This document shows, piece by piece, positions 10,526-21,815 of a DNA stretch of 64,000 nucleotides (its first letter is position 1; each line of letters starts with the position of its first letter). The DNA comes from Eledone cirrhosa (lineage: Eukaryota; Mollusca; Cephalopoda; Octopoda; Eledonidae), in the NCBI GenBank assembly GCA_964016885.1, contig OZ024743.1, positions 125,451,112-125,515,111 on the forward strand, given 5' to 3'. The notes below the pieces were generated by a model. That model worked only from the letters and a program-made list of their open reading frames with translations. It made no database searches and had not been told where the DNA came from. The translations under genes and the position numbers were made by a program.

Positions 10526-10724
10526 CTTATGTTACTATTTTCTCATTAATAAGTATCTTTCAGCATTGTAACAAAGTAAATTGCAATTAAGAGGCAACAA
10601 CATAGTCTTGTCTAGCTGTAAATGAACATTTTATAATACTATTAGAATTTCAGCCTTTGCGATCACATTTGTATGTATAAATTTATTGAAAATAGATTAC
10701 GCCGAACCTATACGAAAAATACAC

Positions 10725-11945
10725 AAGAATTATGAACTTTATTTGTTTGTTTGTAAAAGTAGAATTTTTATTCATAGTTGCACAAACAACATTACAAATC
10801 GTTTACAATTCCTTCAGAATGAAAATATAAACAGAGCATATAAATAAATTTACAGTAGAATAACATAACAAATATGTTTTAAATATATACCTAAATAACA
10901 TTATAAATGCTTCGGTAACACTATAAAGGATGATACAATGAAAGATATATTCTTTTAATGTTACAATATTAAAGAAAATGTAAAGGAAGGGGGTGAACAA
11001 CGGAGCCAACACCAGAGTAAAAGACAGCAACGTCGCGAGTACTGGACAACCTCTCTAATGATTTTTGAGGCAAGCCAGCACACTCGCAGCGTTACATCGG
11101 GTGATGGCGAGGCTGATGCGCTGAAACAGCCAAGCACCTTCGCGAGATTCGCCAGTCACCTCTATTAGGCGAGCCGCCAGTGAGGAAAGGAACCTCGCAG
11201 TCAGCGGCCTGACTCCCCCAAACGTCTCGAAAGCCACAGGCTGAAAAATGTAGCTGGCCGACAGATCAGAGTATTTGAGTGTTTTACTCCGCTCGGCTGC
11301 AGAAGCTGTGGCTCTCGTCCTAACCGCAGCATCCAGGATGTGGGAAAGAGCAAAAGAGTCACTAACAGTGACGTCCCAGACAAGGCACCTGCCTCTCGAC
11401 CAGGGGCACAGGGTAAGACCGTCAGGTCTTTTGCCGTCACTTCTGGATAACCCAGATGGTTCCAAGACTGAGGGGATATTCGCCTGGGCCAAAACTCTCT
11501 TCAGAATGAGGTTTAGCTGGGTGTGACGCGCGAAATGGCCGGCATTCAGGCGGCAAGAAAGATCATGGAGGCCTGTAGAGTCGAAGAGTTTGCCGCATCG
11601 GCACCTCAAACCCATGCAGACGTCAGCTCCCACTCTGAGGGCGATGGAGACACGAAGTTCGTCCAGGCTGAGTAGGCCACCAACGTTGGCCACGGGTAGG
11701 GCATCGACCCAGTCGCCTGAGTATTTGGCGCTGGCAGATAGTAAGCGGCACCTTGCAAACTGATCTGACTGGACGAAGAGGGAGTCGAAGGTGGCCTTCG
11801 AACTTATGCTGTCCCAAGCTCTCTGACTTCGACTGTCCTCCACCTTCTCGGGAGGAGACAAGCCCAACTCGCTCCATTGCTGGAGAGCTTCACCCAACTC
11901 CCTGTTGTAACTAGTCCGTGTTGGAGAGGAGAGGATGCTGCTCAC
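10725..11945 (-). pseudogene. Retroelement ORF 3' part with restriction-endonuclease-like domain
   Basis: A 296-codon minus frame (11055-11945) plus an AT-rich 3' untranslated region to about 10725. It has a zinc-ligand pattern CRCGKLFDSTGLHDLSC (C-x-C, H-x3-C). This is followed by RHTQLNLILKRVL and a RPDGLTLCPW / CLVWDVTV pair that looks like the PD...D core of the endonuclease domain in R2/NeSL-like non-LTR retrotransposons. That class is inferred. The first in-frame Met is probably internal, because an RT domain normally precedes this region in the family; the copy is 5'-truncated near 11960. The 3' untranslated region is shared with the copy at 61765. Confidence 0.65.
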
Positions 11946-12004
11946 CAGGGTGGAGAAAGCGTTGGGTTAAAGAAATAACAAGAAACATGTTTCATATATG
12001 ACAA

Positions 12005-12350
12005 TTAAAAGGTGTAAAAAATATAGGCAGGGCCGTGTGATTAAGGAGTTCACTTCGCAACTCTTTTGTTCTGGGTTCAGTTACGCTGCACTTTGAGAAA
12101 GTGTCTTCTTTAGTTTTGGGTTGACGAATGCTTTATGGATGTAATTTGTTAGATGAAAACTAGAGAACCTCGTCGTATGTCTGTCGATATTTATGTTAGT
12201 GTCTGTATTTTTGTCGCGTAACTTAGTAGTTCGACAAAATAAGTACCAGATTTGAAAAAATAAATACTGGGTGATAAGATCGAATAAATCAAAGTGGTGC
12301 TCCTGCATGGTTGCAGTTTAATGACTGAAACCAATAAAAGAGTATATTTG
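12005..12350 (+). repeat. Long octopus SINE (tRNA-like head, ends in AAAAGAGTA)
   Basis: Head GGGCCGTGTGATTAAGGAG with CTGGGTTCAGTTACGC, then AAGTGTCTTCT, a central GACGAATGC block and the tail module GGTGCTCCTGCATGGTTGCAG, TGACTGAAACCAATAAAAGAG. Full-length but diverged member of a cephalopod SINE family. Confidence 0.85.
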
Positions 12351-12412
12351 ATCTTTTTTTTTTTTTTTATTAATATAAGCTGAGTTTTATATAAAACAAT
12401 TTCACGTATTGT

Positions 12413-12556
12413 TGAGTTCAAATCCCACCGAGATTAGCTTTACCTTTCATCCTTACTGAGTCGATGAAATAAGTACCAGTAACACACTAAGGTCGATTTA
12501 GTCGACTTCCCCCTCACCCAAAATTGCTGGCGTTGGGCCTAAATCAGAAACCTTTA
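12413..12556 (+). repeat. Octopus-type SINE, 5'-truncated
   Basis: Begins in the B box (GAGTTCAAATCCCACCGAG) and keeps the GTCGATTTAGTCGAC block and the terminal GGCCTAAATCAGAAACC motif. Confidence 0.85.
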
Positions 12557-14499
12557 TTTTATATAAGCAACTGTCAAGGTATTCAGCTTGTAAACTAAAA
12601 TCGTGATTAATTAACGTCTATAAAAATGCTTCAAGTACCATTATATAAAATACAAACTAAGTCAGTTGTCTTAACTTGAAAAAGAAATAGTTATAAACTA
12701 TTCGATGTTGTTTCTGAAACTAGAGACAGCTGAACTTTCAATAACCAATATTTCAACAGGTTGTTTATAACGTTCACCAAGGAAACGTGACTAAGTTGTT
12801 TGTTGTTCTACTTCGGTTGTCCATAGAAACTATCTCCTCAAGTGTTGGTTCAAAATGCCTTGACACTAGACGTACAAAGAAAGACTCGTTTAGAAAAATG
12901 TTTTAGAAGGAATATAACTATCTAAATATGCAAGCCATTTATTTTAATCTCAACAAAAGAATCAAATCAATCGAGATATTAGTCACTAATGAAAAAATAT
13001 TACTAATCATATCAAAATAAATATAGATATTTAATTTTGGAGTAATTTCATTTATATATAATTTAAAAAAAAAATTAAACCATGTTCAAATGCGGGCGTG
13101 ATCCTTATCCTTTCCCTCGATGTGAAAATGATATGAATTTCTCAGGAATAAAAAAAAAAAAGGTTCGATGATTTTTTTCACTTTCCTTTATTTTATTTTA
13201 TTATTTATTTATTGCTTTAAACTTTTTACACCTATTTCTAAATGCCAGTCCCAAATAATTGGGGGGTAAAAGGGCGGGGGACAAGCGAGGGTTTGGAATA
13301 TCGGTAATTTTTCTAGCTTGTCTCCGGTGATATTTTTAAAAATCAGAATTAGTCGTTTAGTTTACATATTGAGACCCCCAACCCATCCTATTTATTTTAT
13401 AACGTATGGGATTTCTAGTAATGTACTATTTTTTTTTTTTTGTCATGTATAATGTGTTTTAATGTATAAAGAAAATTAATTGTCGCAGGAATGCTGCCAC
13501 TTAAAATAAATTTCGCCGGAGATAGATTAGCAAAATTTAATAAGGGGGGGGGGGGTGTCTAAAGAATTAATAAGAGGCTGGTGGCGGGGCGATTATTCGA
13601 GACCCTAGAGTACGGCGAATGTCTCTATACCAGAAGGGGATGTATCTTTTGTGGTAATTTGACTTTAACTTTTAGAGCTGTTTTTAACAATGTTATCAGA
13701 ACAATTCAGCTAAACTTCTCCACTTTAACAACAGACATCAGATATATGTGTGTTTTTGATGTTTGTTGGTTGGCATACACACATACACAGAATTATGTAC
13801 ATATATATTGTGTTTTGTTTACTGAATCTTAAAGGTTTCTGAACTTGTCATAAGAGACTCATCACTCTCTCTCGTTTCTAGTCTGTTTCTTTCCTGGCTT
13901 TTCTGACTTTCTCTGCTATCTCTGTATGAATGTTATTGTTGCTAAATGGCTACAGAATTCTTCAGAATCTAAGCAACTTGTTATTTTGCTGCCATCTGAT
14001 ATGCTGAAATTTAAAACCTATTAAAATAACATCAACAAATGCGTTATTAATAAATGCTTTTATATTTGTAAAAATTATTTTGAAATATGAACTATACATA
14101 CATAGATGGACAGATACGTACAAGCAGAGATGGATAGCTAGATAGATAGATAAGTAGATAATGTGTACATTAAAGTTTACCAAAGATTAGTTTGTCAAAG
14201 TGTTGGCGAGATAATGAATATCTATAGGAGGGACTGACTCAGGAATCAACAGGTAATTCCTAAGTATAAAAAAAACTGTCATGGGGCTCATTTGCTTCAA
14301 CATTTTTAGTAGCTGCTTGAGGTTAGCCATTTTGGATAGAAAAATGGGCTTGATAGCTAGATTAGTGATTGGGGTTCCTAGGGAACTCCATGTTGATGAG
14401 GGAGGAACCGTGATAGAGGGGTATATATCTAGAGAGTGTGAGAGAGAGAGAGAGATTTCCTGTCTTTTGGAGTGATATCATTGTATGATATCTTCCTAT
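12557..14499. other. No gene seen
   Basis: AT-rich sequence with short homopolymers (poly-A near 13149, poly-G near 13544) and two tracts of GATA/TAGA type near 14130-14160. I see no splice-bounded frame or transposon end that I can support. Confidence 0.5.
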
Positions 14500-14695
14500 T
14501 GAGAGGGTGATAGATTGGCAGTATCAGTAGCGCGTCGGATACCATGCTTTGTAGCATAGAGTTATGACCCTTTACGTTCTGAGTTCAGACACTGGGGCCC
14601 ATAAAATAAAGCACCAGTACTGCACTGGGGTCGATTTAATCGACTTTCTCCTCCCCCAAAATTGCTGGCCTTGTGCCTAAAGTAGAAACAATTAT
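14500..14695 (+). repeat. Octopus-type SINE
   Basis: Complete copy: TTGGCAGTATCAGTAGCGCG head, GAGTTCAGACACTGG in place of the B box, CACCAGTACTGCACTGGGG and the terminal GGCCTTGTGCCTAAAGTAG. Confidence 0.88.
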
Positions 14696-14821
14696 GTATT
14701 CCTATTGCATAATTTGCCACGTTTAAAATACCCAAGACATATTGTGTACCACGATGGCACCCTTACACCATTATCAGTTAAAGGCCATTTACCTCTTTTT
14801 ATATATGTAAGTGGACAAAAG

Positions 14822-15025
14822 GGTGGTAGATTGGCAGAATTGTTAGTGTGGTACAAATCCTTTGCAGTATTTTTTTAGGGCTCTTTACGTAATGAGTTCA
14901 AATCCCAATTTTACCATTCTTCCTTCCAGGACAATTAAATAAGGTTCCAGTCATCTACTGGGGATTATATAACTGACTGTCCCCATCCCCCAAGTTGCTG
15001 ATCTTGTGCCTAAATTAGAAACCCT
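14822..15025 (+). repeat. Octopus-type SINE, older copy
   Basis: GGTAGATTGGCAGAATTG head, GAGTTCAAATCCC B box, and end module GATCTTGTGCCTAAATTAG. More diverged than the copy 130 bp upstream. Confidence 0.8.
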
Positions 15026-15189
15026 ATATATAGATGGAAATAATGGTCATGGTTCCTGATTTGTGTAGGCAATTCAATATAGGAGCAATCGATGGAAGAC
15101 CCCCCCCCCTACACACACACACCTATCATCTATTGCATGTGTAATACATTTCTAATGAATTATCTTCTTCACCCACTATTCCTGGGAGG

Positions 15190-15500
15190 GTCGTGAGAGT
15201 AGGGTCCTCAAACATTCCTTCCATCAGGTCCTGAAGCAACCCTCTCCAACTGATCCAGGTGGATGCCCAAGTGTGACCAACCAAGCTCATGGATGTTATC
15301 TAACCATCTTGCCCTGGGTCTCTTGCCGGTTGATTTTGCCTGTAAAATCTGTCCAGCAATTCTTTCCTGAAACATTCTAACCACATGCCCATAGTATTGA
15401 AGCTCAATTCGGAGAAGTAGCATCTCCACCTGGAATGACTTTCTGATCTCTGAGCTATGCACTTTATCAAGTAACGTTACTCCAAAGACCAAGGAATCCC
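15190..15500 (-). pseudogene. RTE-like LINE C-terminal fragment (second LINE family)
   Basis: The minus frame 15208-15492 contains LQYYGHVVRM, GKRPRARWLDNIHELGWS and LGIHLDQLE. This is the C-terminal GHV..R....GRPR.RW signature of RTE-type elements, but a different family from the main LINE at 24-27 kb. A related fragment lies at 61310. Confidence 0.7.
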
Positions 15501-16438
15501 ATTTCGGCTGCTTGTATTAGCAATTGTATTCTTTAGGTCACTAATGAATTATGATTTGTTTATTTAATACCTGTTCTGTCCAAGGATGAGAATCTAAATT
15601 TAACACTTTTATCAATAGTTTAATTTAAGAGCTCTTTAATTTCACGAGATGAATAGGGAATAGGTGGTAGTTGCATCTGTCCATTACCACAAAAGAAATT
15701 GAACAGAGGATTTCTCTGAGAGTTCCTAAAGAATCTTTCCATCAACCACCTGAATGTACACACCATGTTTAGAACATTTCTCATTCATCTTTCCCATTTA
15801 CTTTATTTCAATTACATCTTTTTTTAAATTGTCAATTGTGTGATGCTTAGAAAGTGTCAGGACAACCATTTTTTAGTATGTTTGAAGCAATTCCTAGTCT
15901 CTGTCTTGTATAGAATTCTGAGTTTATCACTGCCAAGGGTGACTTTCATTTTGCTTTTCATTGAAGAAGTATTGTATCTCTCATATATATTTATCTTTGG
16001 TTGTTCCTAGCAGATTGTCTGATTACATAGGTGCGACAAATCTGAAACTCATTTGTATCAATATATTTTGTTTTCATTTGGAGGTGAATTTTCTGAACCT
16101 GTTAGAAATAGCAGTTAAATCATACTCCATTGTCTTAAAGAAACACTGAATAATATCATCCTAGGTATGTGCTAAAAAGGCAGAATGGTCATGGCCAGAA
16201 TGACTCTGATCAAAGACATTTCAGCAATGCATTTGTAAAATCTAGAATGATCAAATTGTTTCTGTTAGGCCTTGAACTGTTGTTAAAAGTTGATATTCAC
16301 AGCTAAGTTTGAAGTAGGATTTGGCAAACATTTTTGGTGGCTGGCCAGATTGAGTATGTTTTTACATTTTGCAGGTCTAGGAAGAAAATGAAACATTGAT
16401 CATACAAGACAGTGGAAACAGCTTATTTTTTAATAACT
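15501..16438. other. No gene seen
   Basis: AT-rich. One 62-codon plus frame (15961-16149) has no recognisable motif and no splice context; I treat it as chance. Confidence 0.4.
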
Positions 16439-16551
16439 TTAACCCTTTAGCATTTAAACTGACTGTATCTGGCTAGAATTCTCTCTCCTCTTTTTGATCA
16501 AACTGAAAATACAATAGTAAATGTAGAATAATGTGAATGCAAAAGGGTTAA
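16439..16551. mobile_element. TTAA-flanked MITE (piggyBac-like), 113 bp
   Basis: Starts TTAACCCTTTAGCATTTAAAC and ends GTGAATGCAAAAGGGTTAA; the terminal CCCTTT..GCATT inverted repeats and TTAA at both ends are the piggyBac-type signature. Confidence 0.75.
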
Positions 16552-16555
16552 TGCT

Positions 16556-16768
16556 TCTTGTGGGTAGTAGATTGGCAGAGCAGTTAGAGCATTGGGCAAA
16601 TGCTTAAGAATATTTGTTTTGGCTCCTTACTTTCTGAGTTCAAATCTTACCGAGCTCAACTTTGTCTGTCATCCTTCCGGGGTTGATAAAATAAGGAACC
16701 TGTCAAGTATCAACTAACTCCCCTACAAAAAAATTATTGGCTTTGTGCCAAAGTTAGAAACCATTATA
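16556..16768 (+). repeat. Octopus-type SINE
   Basis: GTGGGTAGTAGATTGGCAGAG head, GAGTTCAAATCTTACCGAG B box, GGTTGATAAAATAAG, and end GGCTTTGTGCCAAAG. It sits only a few bases after a MITE. Confidence 0.82.
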
Positions 16769-16823
16769 AGAATAAAATAAATGTTCTTTCAGGAACATTT
16801 AGGAAAATGAAAGCATTTACTAT

Positions 16824-17039
16824 TTAACTCTTTAGCATTTAAACTGGCCTTATCCAGCCAGAATTCCCTCACCTCTTTCTGTTGAAACTGGCTGTAATCA
16901 GCTGCTCATACCTATGTTAAGGTATTGTTCTCAAAATAACTAATATAAAAATCTCATAGATTTGATATTATGTAAGATAAAGCCTTTACTGTGAAAATAC
17001 AATAGTAAATATAAAGTAATGTAAATGCTAAAGGGTTAA
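16824..17039. mobile_element. TTAA-flanked MITE (piggyBac-like), 216 bp
   Basis: Longer member of the family at 16439: left end TTAACTCTTTAGCATTTAAAC, right end GTAAATGCTAAAGGGTTAA. The internal AAAATACAATAGTAAAT block is shared with the shorter copy. Confidence 0.75.
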
Positions 17040-17164
17040 AGTACTGCACCTCAGCTGAGTGAAGTATAAGAAAAATTCTTTCTCACATTTCATTAATACA
17101 GCAAACTTCATTTTATGTCTTATGTTTTTTTCACTTTCATTCCCAATGAGAATTGATGTTGATC

Positions 17165-17500
17165 TACTACGGGTATCATCATCATCACCATTTATGTCTA
17201 TTTTTTTTCCATGTTTGCATGGGTTAGATATGTCGTCCACATTATGATACAAGTCTGGCCAGTTGGTTATGCTGTACCTTGCTCAAACGGAACTGTATTC
17301 TGGCTGGGTTTTTTACAGAAAGATGCCTTTCCTAATGCCAACCATGTTTTCACAGTGGAACTGGGTGGTCTCATTATGAGGAGGGTCTGACCAATTGACT
17401 GTGCCATATCCTGCTCACAGCAGAACTATATTTTGGAAGCTGTTTGATCTCATAATAAGGGAGGTCTGGCCAGTTGGCCACACTGTGTTTTCTTTAAAAA
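17165..17500 (-). repeat. RTE LINE 3' tail fragment
   Basis: Minus-strand tail ending in (TGA)n at 17175, with GCATGGGTTAGATATG and AGATGCCTTTCCTAATGCC on the plus strand as in the main LINE's 3' region. No coding part remains. Confidence 0.7.
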
Positions 17501-18785
17501 ACAAAAGCTGGTATGTATTTCTCACAACTAAGTGAAATGAAGTCATATAGAATTAAGTGTTCAGGACATCATCTGTTAAATTTTCACCCTTTTGTTGCCA
17601 TATTTTTCATGAAAGATACTACCTATGATTTTCAAATAACTTTGAAAATAAGAATTTGGAATGATTTAGTGATATAATTAACTTTTCCAAAACCTTGTGC
17701 TTGGATACAACTTAGAAAAGGTTATGATGAAAGGTTTGTATTTAATTATGAATATAAAACCAGGGGTACTTTCAGACGCTTTGATATTAAAACGTAAATC
17801 ACTTATGTATAATAACATTAGGATATCTATTTTTTATAAGTTAGTCAAAAAAGAAGCCCTTCCCAGATTAATGTAAAAAAAAATATATAACAAATTTGAT
17901 ATTAAAACCCATGAACCTGTTATCCATTTTACTTATATTTCTGTCCGTTTGCCAGATTATTATAGAACTTTAAATATGAGAATCTACTTAATGCTTAATA
18001 ATGGCCCATGTGAATATGCTACTGGCAAAGTGGGTAACCTGGTACTGTATAAAATATCTAGGATTCTACAGATTACCTGGTTATTCAGATTACCTATTAT
18101 TTATAAAATAAAATGCTGTCCACATATCCTAGGTATTCTGTAAATTACTTACATAAAATATAATATAAGGTCAATAGAATACATTTATTCAATACCTTAC
18201 CTTGAAGTTTTAGGCATTCTGTAAAATGTTTCGATATTCTATACCAAAGGTTCTCAACCCATTTCGGCCAAATGCCCCCTTTTGCTCTTCGAAATCATGA
18301 AATGTCCCCCTACCCTATTTTTCCATTTTTCAATATACTACTGAGTTTTGATATCAATAGATTACTGGGCCAAATCAAGTTATGTTAGAATCTTTAAAAA
18401 AATCTTTAAAAAATACTCGTACGAAGTAAATACAAAAAAGTTTCAGTCCAAAACAAAAGCAAGCTATTTTAAATTGTATATTTTTGAAAAATAGACGTGA
18501 ATGTTCTCAAAGATTTGATCTCAGTCGAAAGAGCTTTTTCTTTTTAAATTCTATATTTCACTGTTAGCTGTTGTTACAACATTTTGAGTGGATAGACAAT
18601 TCTACAATTCAAACTGTAAAGTCAAAATACAAAAGATGCAAAATATGAAGAATTTCTTACCTTTCTCTGGAATCGCAAACTCAAGGGAAAAATAGTACCT
18701 TGAGAAATAAAGTGCCTCGATCACAAACTTAGTTGCAACGAATGAATTGAGATGCTTAGTGACAGTGAGCAAACAATATTTGTAT
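17501..18785. other. No gene seen; one possible old MITE and hAT-like end
   Basis: CACCCTTTTGTTGCCATATTTTTC at 17586 resembles the TTAA MITE family end, without a clear partner. AAAGGTTCTCAACCCATTTCGG at 18246 resembles a hAT (Charlie-type) terminus. A 64-codon plus frame at 17949 has no recognisable features. Confidence 0.4.
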
Positions 18786-18786
18786 C

Positions 18787-18788
<2 letters not shown>

Positions 18789-18855
<67 letters not shown>
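18789..18855. repeat. (TA)n microsatellite
   Basis: About 67 bp of pure TA, followed by ACAC and CA-rich sequence. A second (TA)n at 19015-19062 with (GA)n to 19086 lies close by. Confidence 0.95.
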
Positions 18856-18859
<4 letters not shown>

Positions 18860-19011
18860 GATAGATACACACACACGTACATGCGTGCACGCACATACAA
18901 AAAAAAACACACACACACACAAACAAACTTGTGTCTGTGTGTGCCTTGTTTTGGGTACAGAAAGAATTTTGTCTCCAGTTTTTATTGCTGGGTCAAAGGC
19001 CAAATAACAAC

Positions 19012-19064
<53 letters not shown>

Positions 19065-19260
19065 GAGAGAGAGAGAGAGAGAGAGATGGGAGAGAGAGAG
19101 AAAGAAATGTGTGTGTGTTTGGTACACGTCTATCTTTCTATCTCTCCAAAAAGAAATTTATCTATCTCTCCGACAGGGGCTCAAACATGCGTCCCGCGAA
19201 CTACTTTTCTTTTATATGATAGAACCAATATTTCAGATTCCATTATAACTGGCGAAAATA

Positions 19261-19460
19261 AGGTGGTGAGCTGGTGGAATCGTTAGCACATCTTAATTCC
19301 GTTTTTACATTTCAAGTTCAAATTCTGCCGATCTCAACTTTGCGTGTCATCCTTTTGGGGTCGATAAATTAAGTACAAGTTGTGAACTAAGATCGATGTA
19401 ATCGACGGGACCCTAAACCCCAAATTTCATGCCTTGTGCTTATATTAGAAAGGATTATAA
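19261..19460 (+). repeat. Octopus-type SINE
   Basis: GGTGGTGAGCTGGTGGAATCG head, CAAGTTCAAATTCTGCCG B box, GGGGTCGATAAATTAAGTAC, and end GCCTTGTGCTTATATTAG. Confidence 0.82.
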
Positions 19461-19731
19461 CTGGTGAAAATGATCACCCACCACCACGTTTGGCCCACTG
19501 TGCCCACGTAATGGCCCTTTTATGTCCTTCAGTTTGAGACACCTCTTCTACACACACACATATATATACACTTTACTTTTTTTCTGTCTCTGGACTACGC
19601 CCTTGCTGGAGCATCACCTTGGTAAGTTATGGGGACGTCAACAAACTAACAAGCATCGGTGGGAGGGCAAACACAAACACAAAGACACACACAGACATAT
19701 ATACATATATACGACGGGTTTCTTTTAGTTT

Positions 19732-20990
19732 CATCATCATCATCACCGTTTTACGTCCGTTCTTCCACGCTAACATGGGTTAGACGGGTTGCCTGTTGTG
19801 TGCAGTGTCCGGTCGGCTGACCATGCCTTGCTCATATGGGAACTGATTCTGGCTTGATTTCTACAGCTGGATGCCCTTCCTAACACGAACCTCATTTACA
19901 GTGAGTGCTGGGTGCTTTTTTATGTGGTGCCTAAACATCCACTTCACAGTGTGGGCTGGGTGCTTTTTTGCCGTGCCACCTCCACGACCACTTTGCAGTG
20001 GGAGGGGGTGGGACATATTGTCTATATGCTTCAGCTTCGGCTTGTACACGGGGATTCAGGTCTTCTGTATTACTGCGTGACGCCAGAGGTCATGGTCATG
20101 TGTCATCGCCTTTGAGAGGTGTAATTGGGTAAGGTTGGCTTTTATCACCTCATCCCAGGTCTTCTTGGGTCTCCCCACTCCGTGGTTTCCATCAACTTCT
20201 AGTGCTCTACACCTTTTTATGCAGTTGTCATCCTTCATATGTCTCACATGTCCATACCAATGCAACCGCCTCTCCTGCACACGGCATTTGATTCCTCTTA
20301 TGCTCAGTCTCTCTCTCAATTCATTTATGCTTTGCCGTTCGCGTATATTACTATTACACATCCATCGGAGCATGCAGGCTTCGTTTCTTTCTAATCTACG
20401 CAAGTCTTCCACAGTCAGCGCCCAGGTCTTACTACCATGTAACATTGTTGTTCGTATACACGCATCATACAGTCTGCCTTTCATTTTGAGAGAAAAGCCT
20501 TTTGCAGCTAGCAGTGGCAGTAGCTCCCTGAACTTCTTCCATCCCATTCTTACCCTAGTTATTGTACTTTCCGAACACCCACCTCCACTGCTAATTTGGT
20601 CACCTAGGTAGCAGAAGCTGTCTACTGTTTCTACAGAGCCCTCCCAGAGTTTGGTGGTACTTGTTTCCTGTGGCTGTTTGCTACTTGCTGTCCCAACACA
20701 GCTGCTACATGTGAAGCTTACATTCTTAATTAAGCTTCCTGAGATACCAGAGATTCAGCTATAAGTGCGAGGTCATCTGCATACAGGAGTTCCCATGGGC
20801 ATCCGGTTTTAAACTCCTTCGTTATTGCCTGCAGAACTATGATGAACAGGAGAGGGCTAAGAACAGAGCCCTGGTGGACACCGACCTGTATGTTAAATTT
20901 CGGTCTGTCAAATCCACTCATAGGGCTTTGGTCGGCCCGGGCAGTGGGACTGAACCTGGAAACATGTGGTTGGGAAGCAAGCTTCTTGTC
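19732..20990 (-). mobile_element. RTE LINE copy, 5'-truncated and internally deleted
   Basis: 3' end at the CATCATCATC tract near 19732. The C-terminal coding part at 20056-20547 has WKKFRELLPLLAAKGFSLKMK, MLHGSKTWAL and RLHWYGHVRHMK. The RT part at about 20730-20990 has QVGVHQGSVLSPLLFIIVLQ and LLYADDLALIAES. The segment between, which in the main LINE holds the zinc finger, is missing. Several stops make it dead. Confidence 0.85.
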
Positions 20991-21429
20991 ACACTGTGCA
21001 TATATATATATATGTGTGTGTGTGTGTGTTATCAAATTGACAATGAAAATAAAAAGAACAAAGTCAAGTTACTTTATAACTTTGATTTTATTTTTATTGT
21101 TAATTTAATACCTAATATCTGACTCTGTATCTAGAGAATTAATTCAGCGAAACACAGAACTTCTCTATGGATTTTACAAGATTACATTGAGGTCTATCTA
21201 CGTACGGACCCTACCACCAGAGGTAGACCAGACTGAAAAAAGAAAAATATATATATATGTGTGTCTGTCTGTGTGTGTGTATAATATATATATATATATG
21301 CAAAAGTTTTATTTAAAATTGTTGGGTTACAACAAGTAAATATTTTATAACTGATATAAAGCACTCGACAAGTTTTGGAGTAGATATACGATATTAAACA
21401 AATGGAAACTATATTTATAAAACCATATT

Positions 21430-21495
21430 TATTTCATTATACATATTTCGGGGATACCATATTAAAAATATGGCATGCCTTCTTCAGATAAAATA
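21430..21495 (-). ncRNA. Hammerhead ribozyme-like motif, left arm
   Basis: Mirror of 21629-21694 on the minus strand: CTGAAGA core at 21481-21487 and GAAA at 21446-21449, with identical stems. Confidence 0.7.
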
Positions 21496-21628
21496 CAATA
21501 TATAAACAGTTTTATAAATAATTTTGACGTACCATAAATATTGAGCAACCTTTATGTAAGCTTCTTACATAAAGGTTGCTCAATATTTATGGTACGTCAA
21601 AATTATTTATAAAACTGTTTATATATTG

Positions 21629-21694
21629 TATTTTATCTGAAGAAGGCATGCCATATTTTTAATATGGTATCCCCGAAATATGTATAATGAAATA
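21629..21694 (+). ncRNA. Hammerhead ribozyme-like motif, right arm
   Basis: Stem I UAUUUUAU (21629-21636) pairs with AUGAAAUA (21687-21694), with one G-U wobble. The core CUGAAGA (21637-21643) is followed by stem II: AGG, C, AUGCCAUAUU paired with AAUAUGGUAU, C, CCC. It has one C-C mismatch and an A-C at the base. Then GAA (21675-21677), stem III AUA-UG-UAU (21678-21685) and triplet AUA, with predicted cleavage after 21686. A 3-bp stem III is the type known in Penelope-like elements. The A-C base of stem II may reduce activity. Confidence 0.72.
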
Positions 21695-21753
21695 AATATG
21701 GTTTTATAAATATAGTTTCCATTTGTTTAATATCGTATATATATATATATATG

Positions 21754-21815
21754 TCCCACCCTTGCAAGCAGGGAAAAGCGGACGTAAAATGATGATAATG
21801 ATGAAATGATGATGA
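21754..21815 (+). repeat. RTE LINE 3' terminal fragment
   Basis: CCCACCCTTGCAAGCAGGG followed by CGGACGTAAAATGATGAT and a degenerate (GAT)n. It abuts the right edge of the inverted repeat through a short (AT)n. Confidence 0.8.

Larger units (their letters stand above)
21384..21740. repeat. Perfect 177-bp inverted repeat with a 3-nt loop
   Basis: The arms 21384-21560 and 21564-21740 are exact reverse complements by eye, with only CTT between them. Each arm runs from ATATACGATATTAAAC to a centre of ACCTTTATGTAAG. Each contains a hammerhead-like motif. Left of the palindrome (about 21305-21383) is further sequence of the same family, matched in inverse orientation at 63905-63990. Perfect arms imply a recent event or gene conversion. 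Confidence 0.95.

Noticed and set aside
18752..19219. 155-codon plus frame and partner minus frames of 133 and 65 codons
   Set aside because: Mostly Ile-Tyr repeats translated from (TA)n and Arg-Glu from (GA)n; not a gene.
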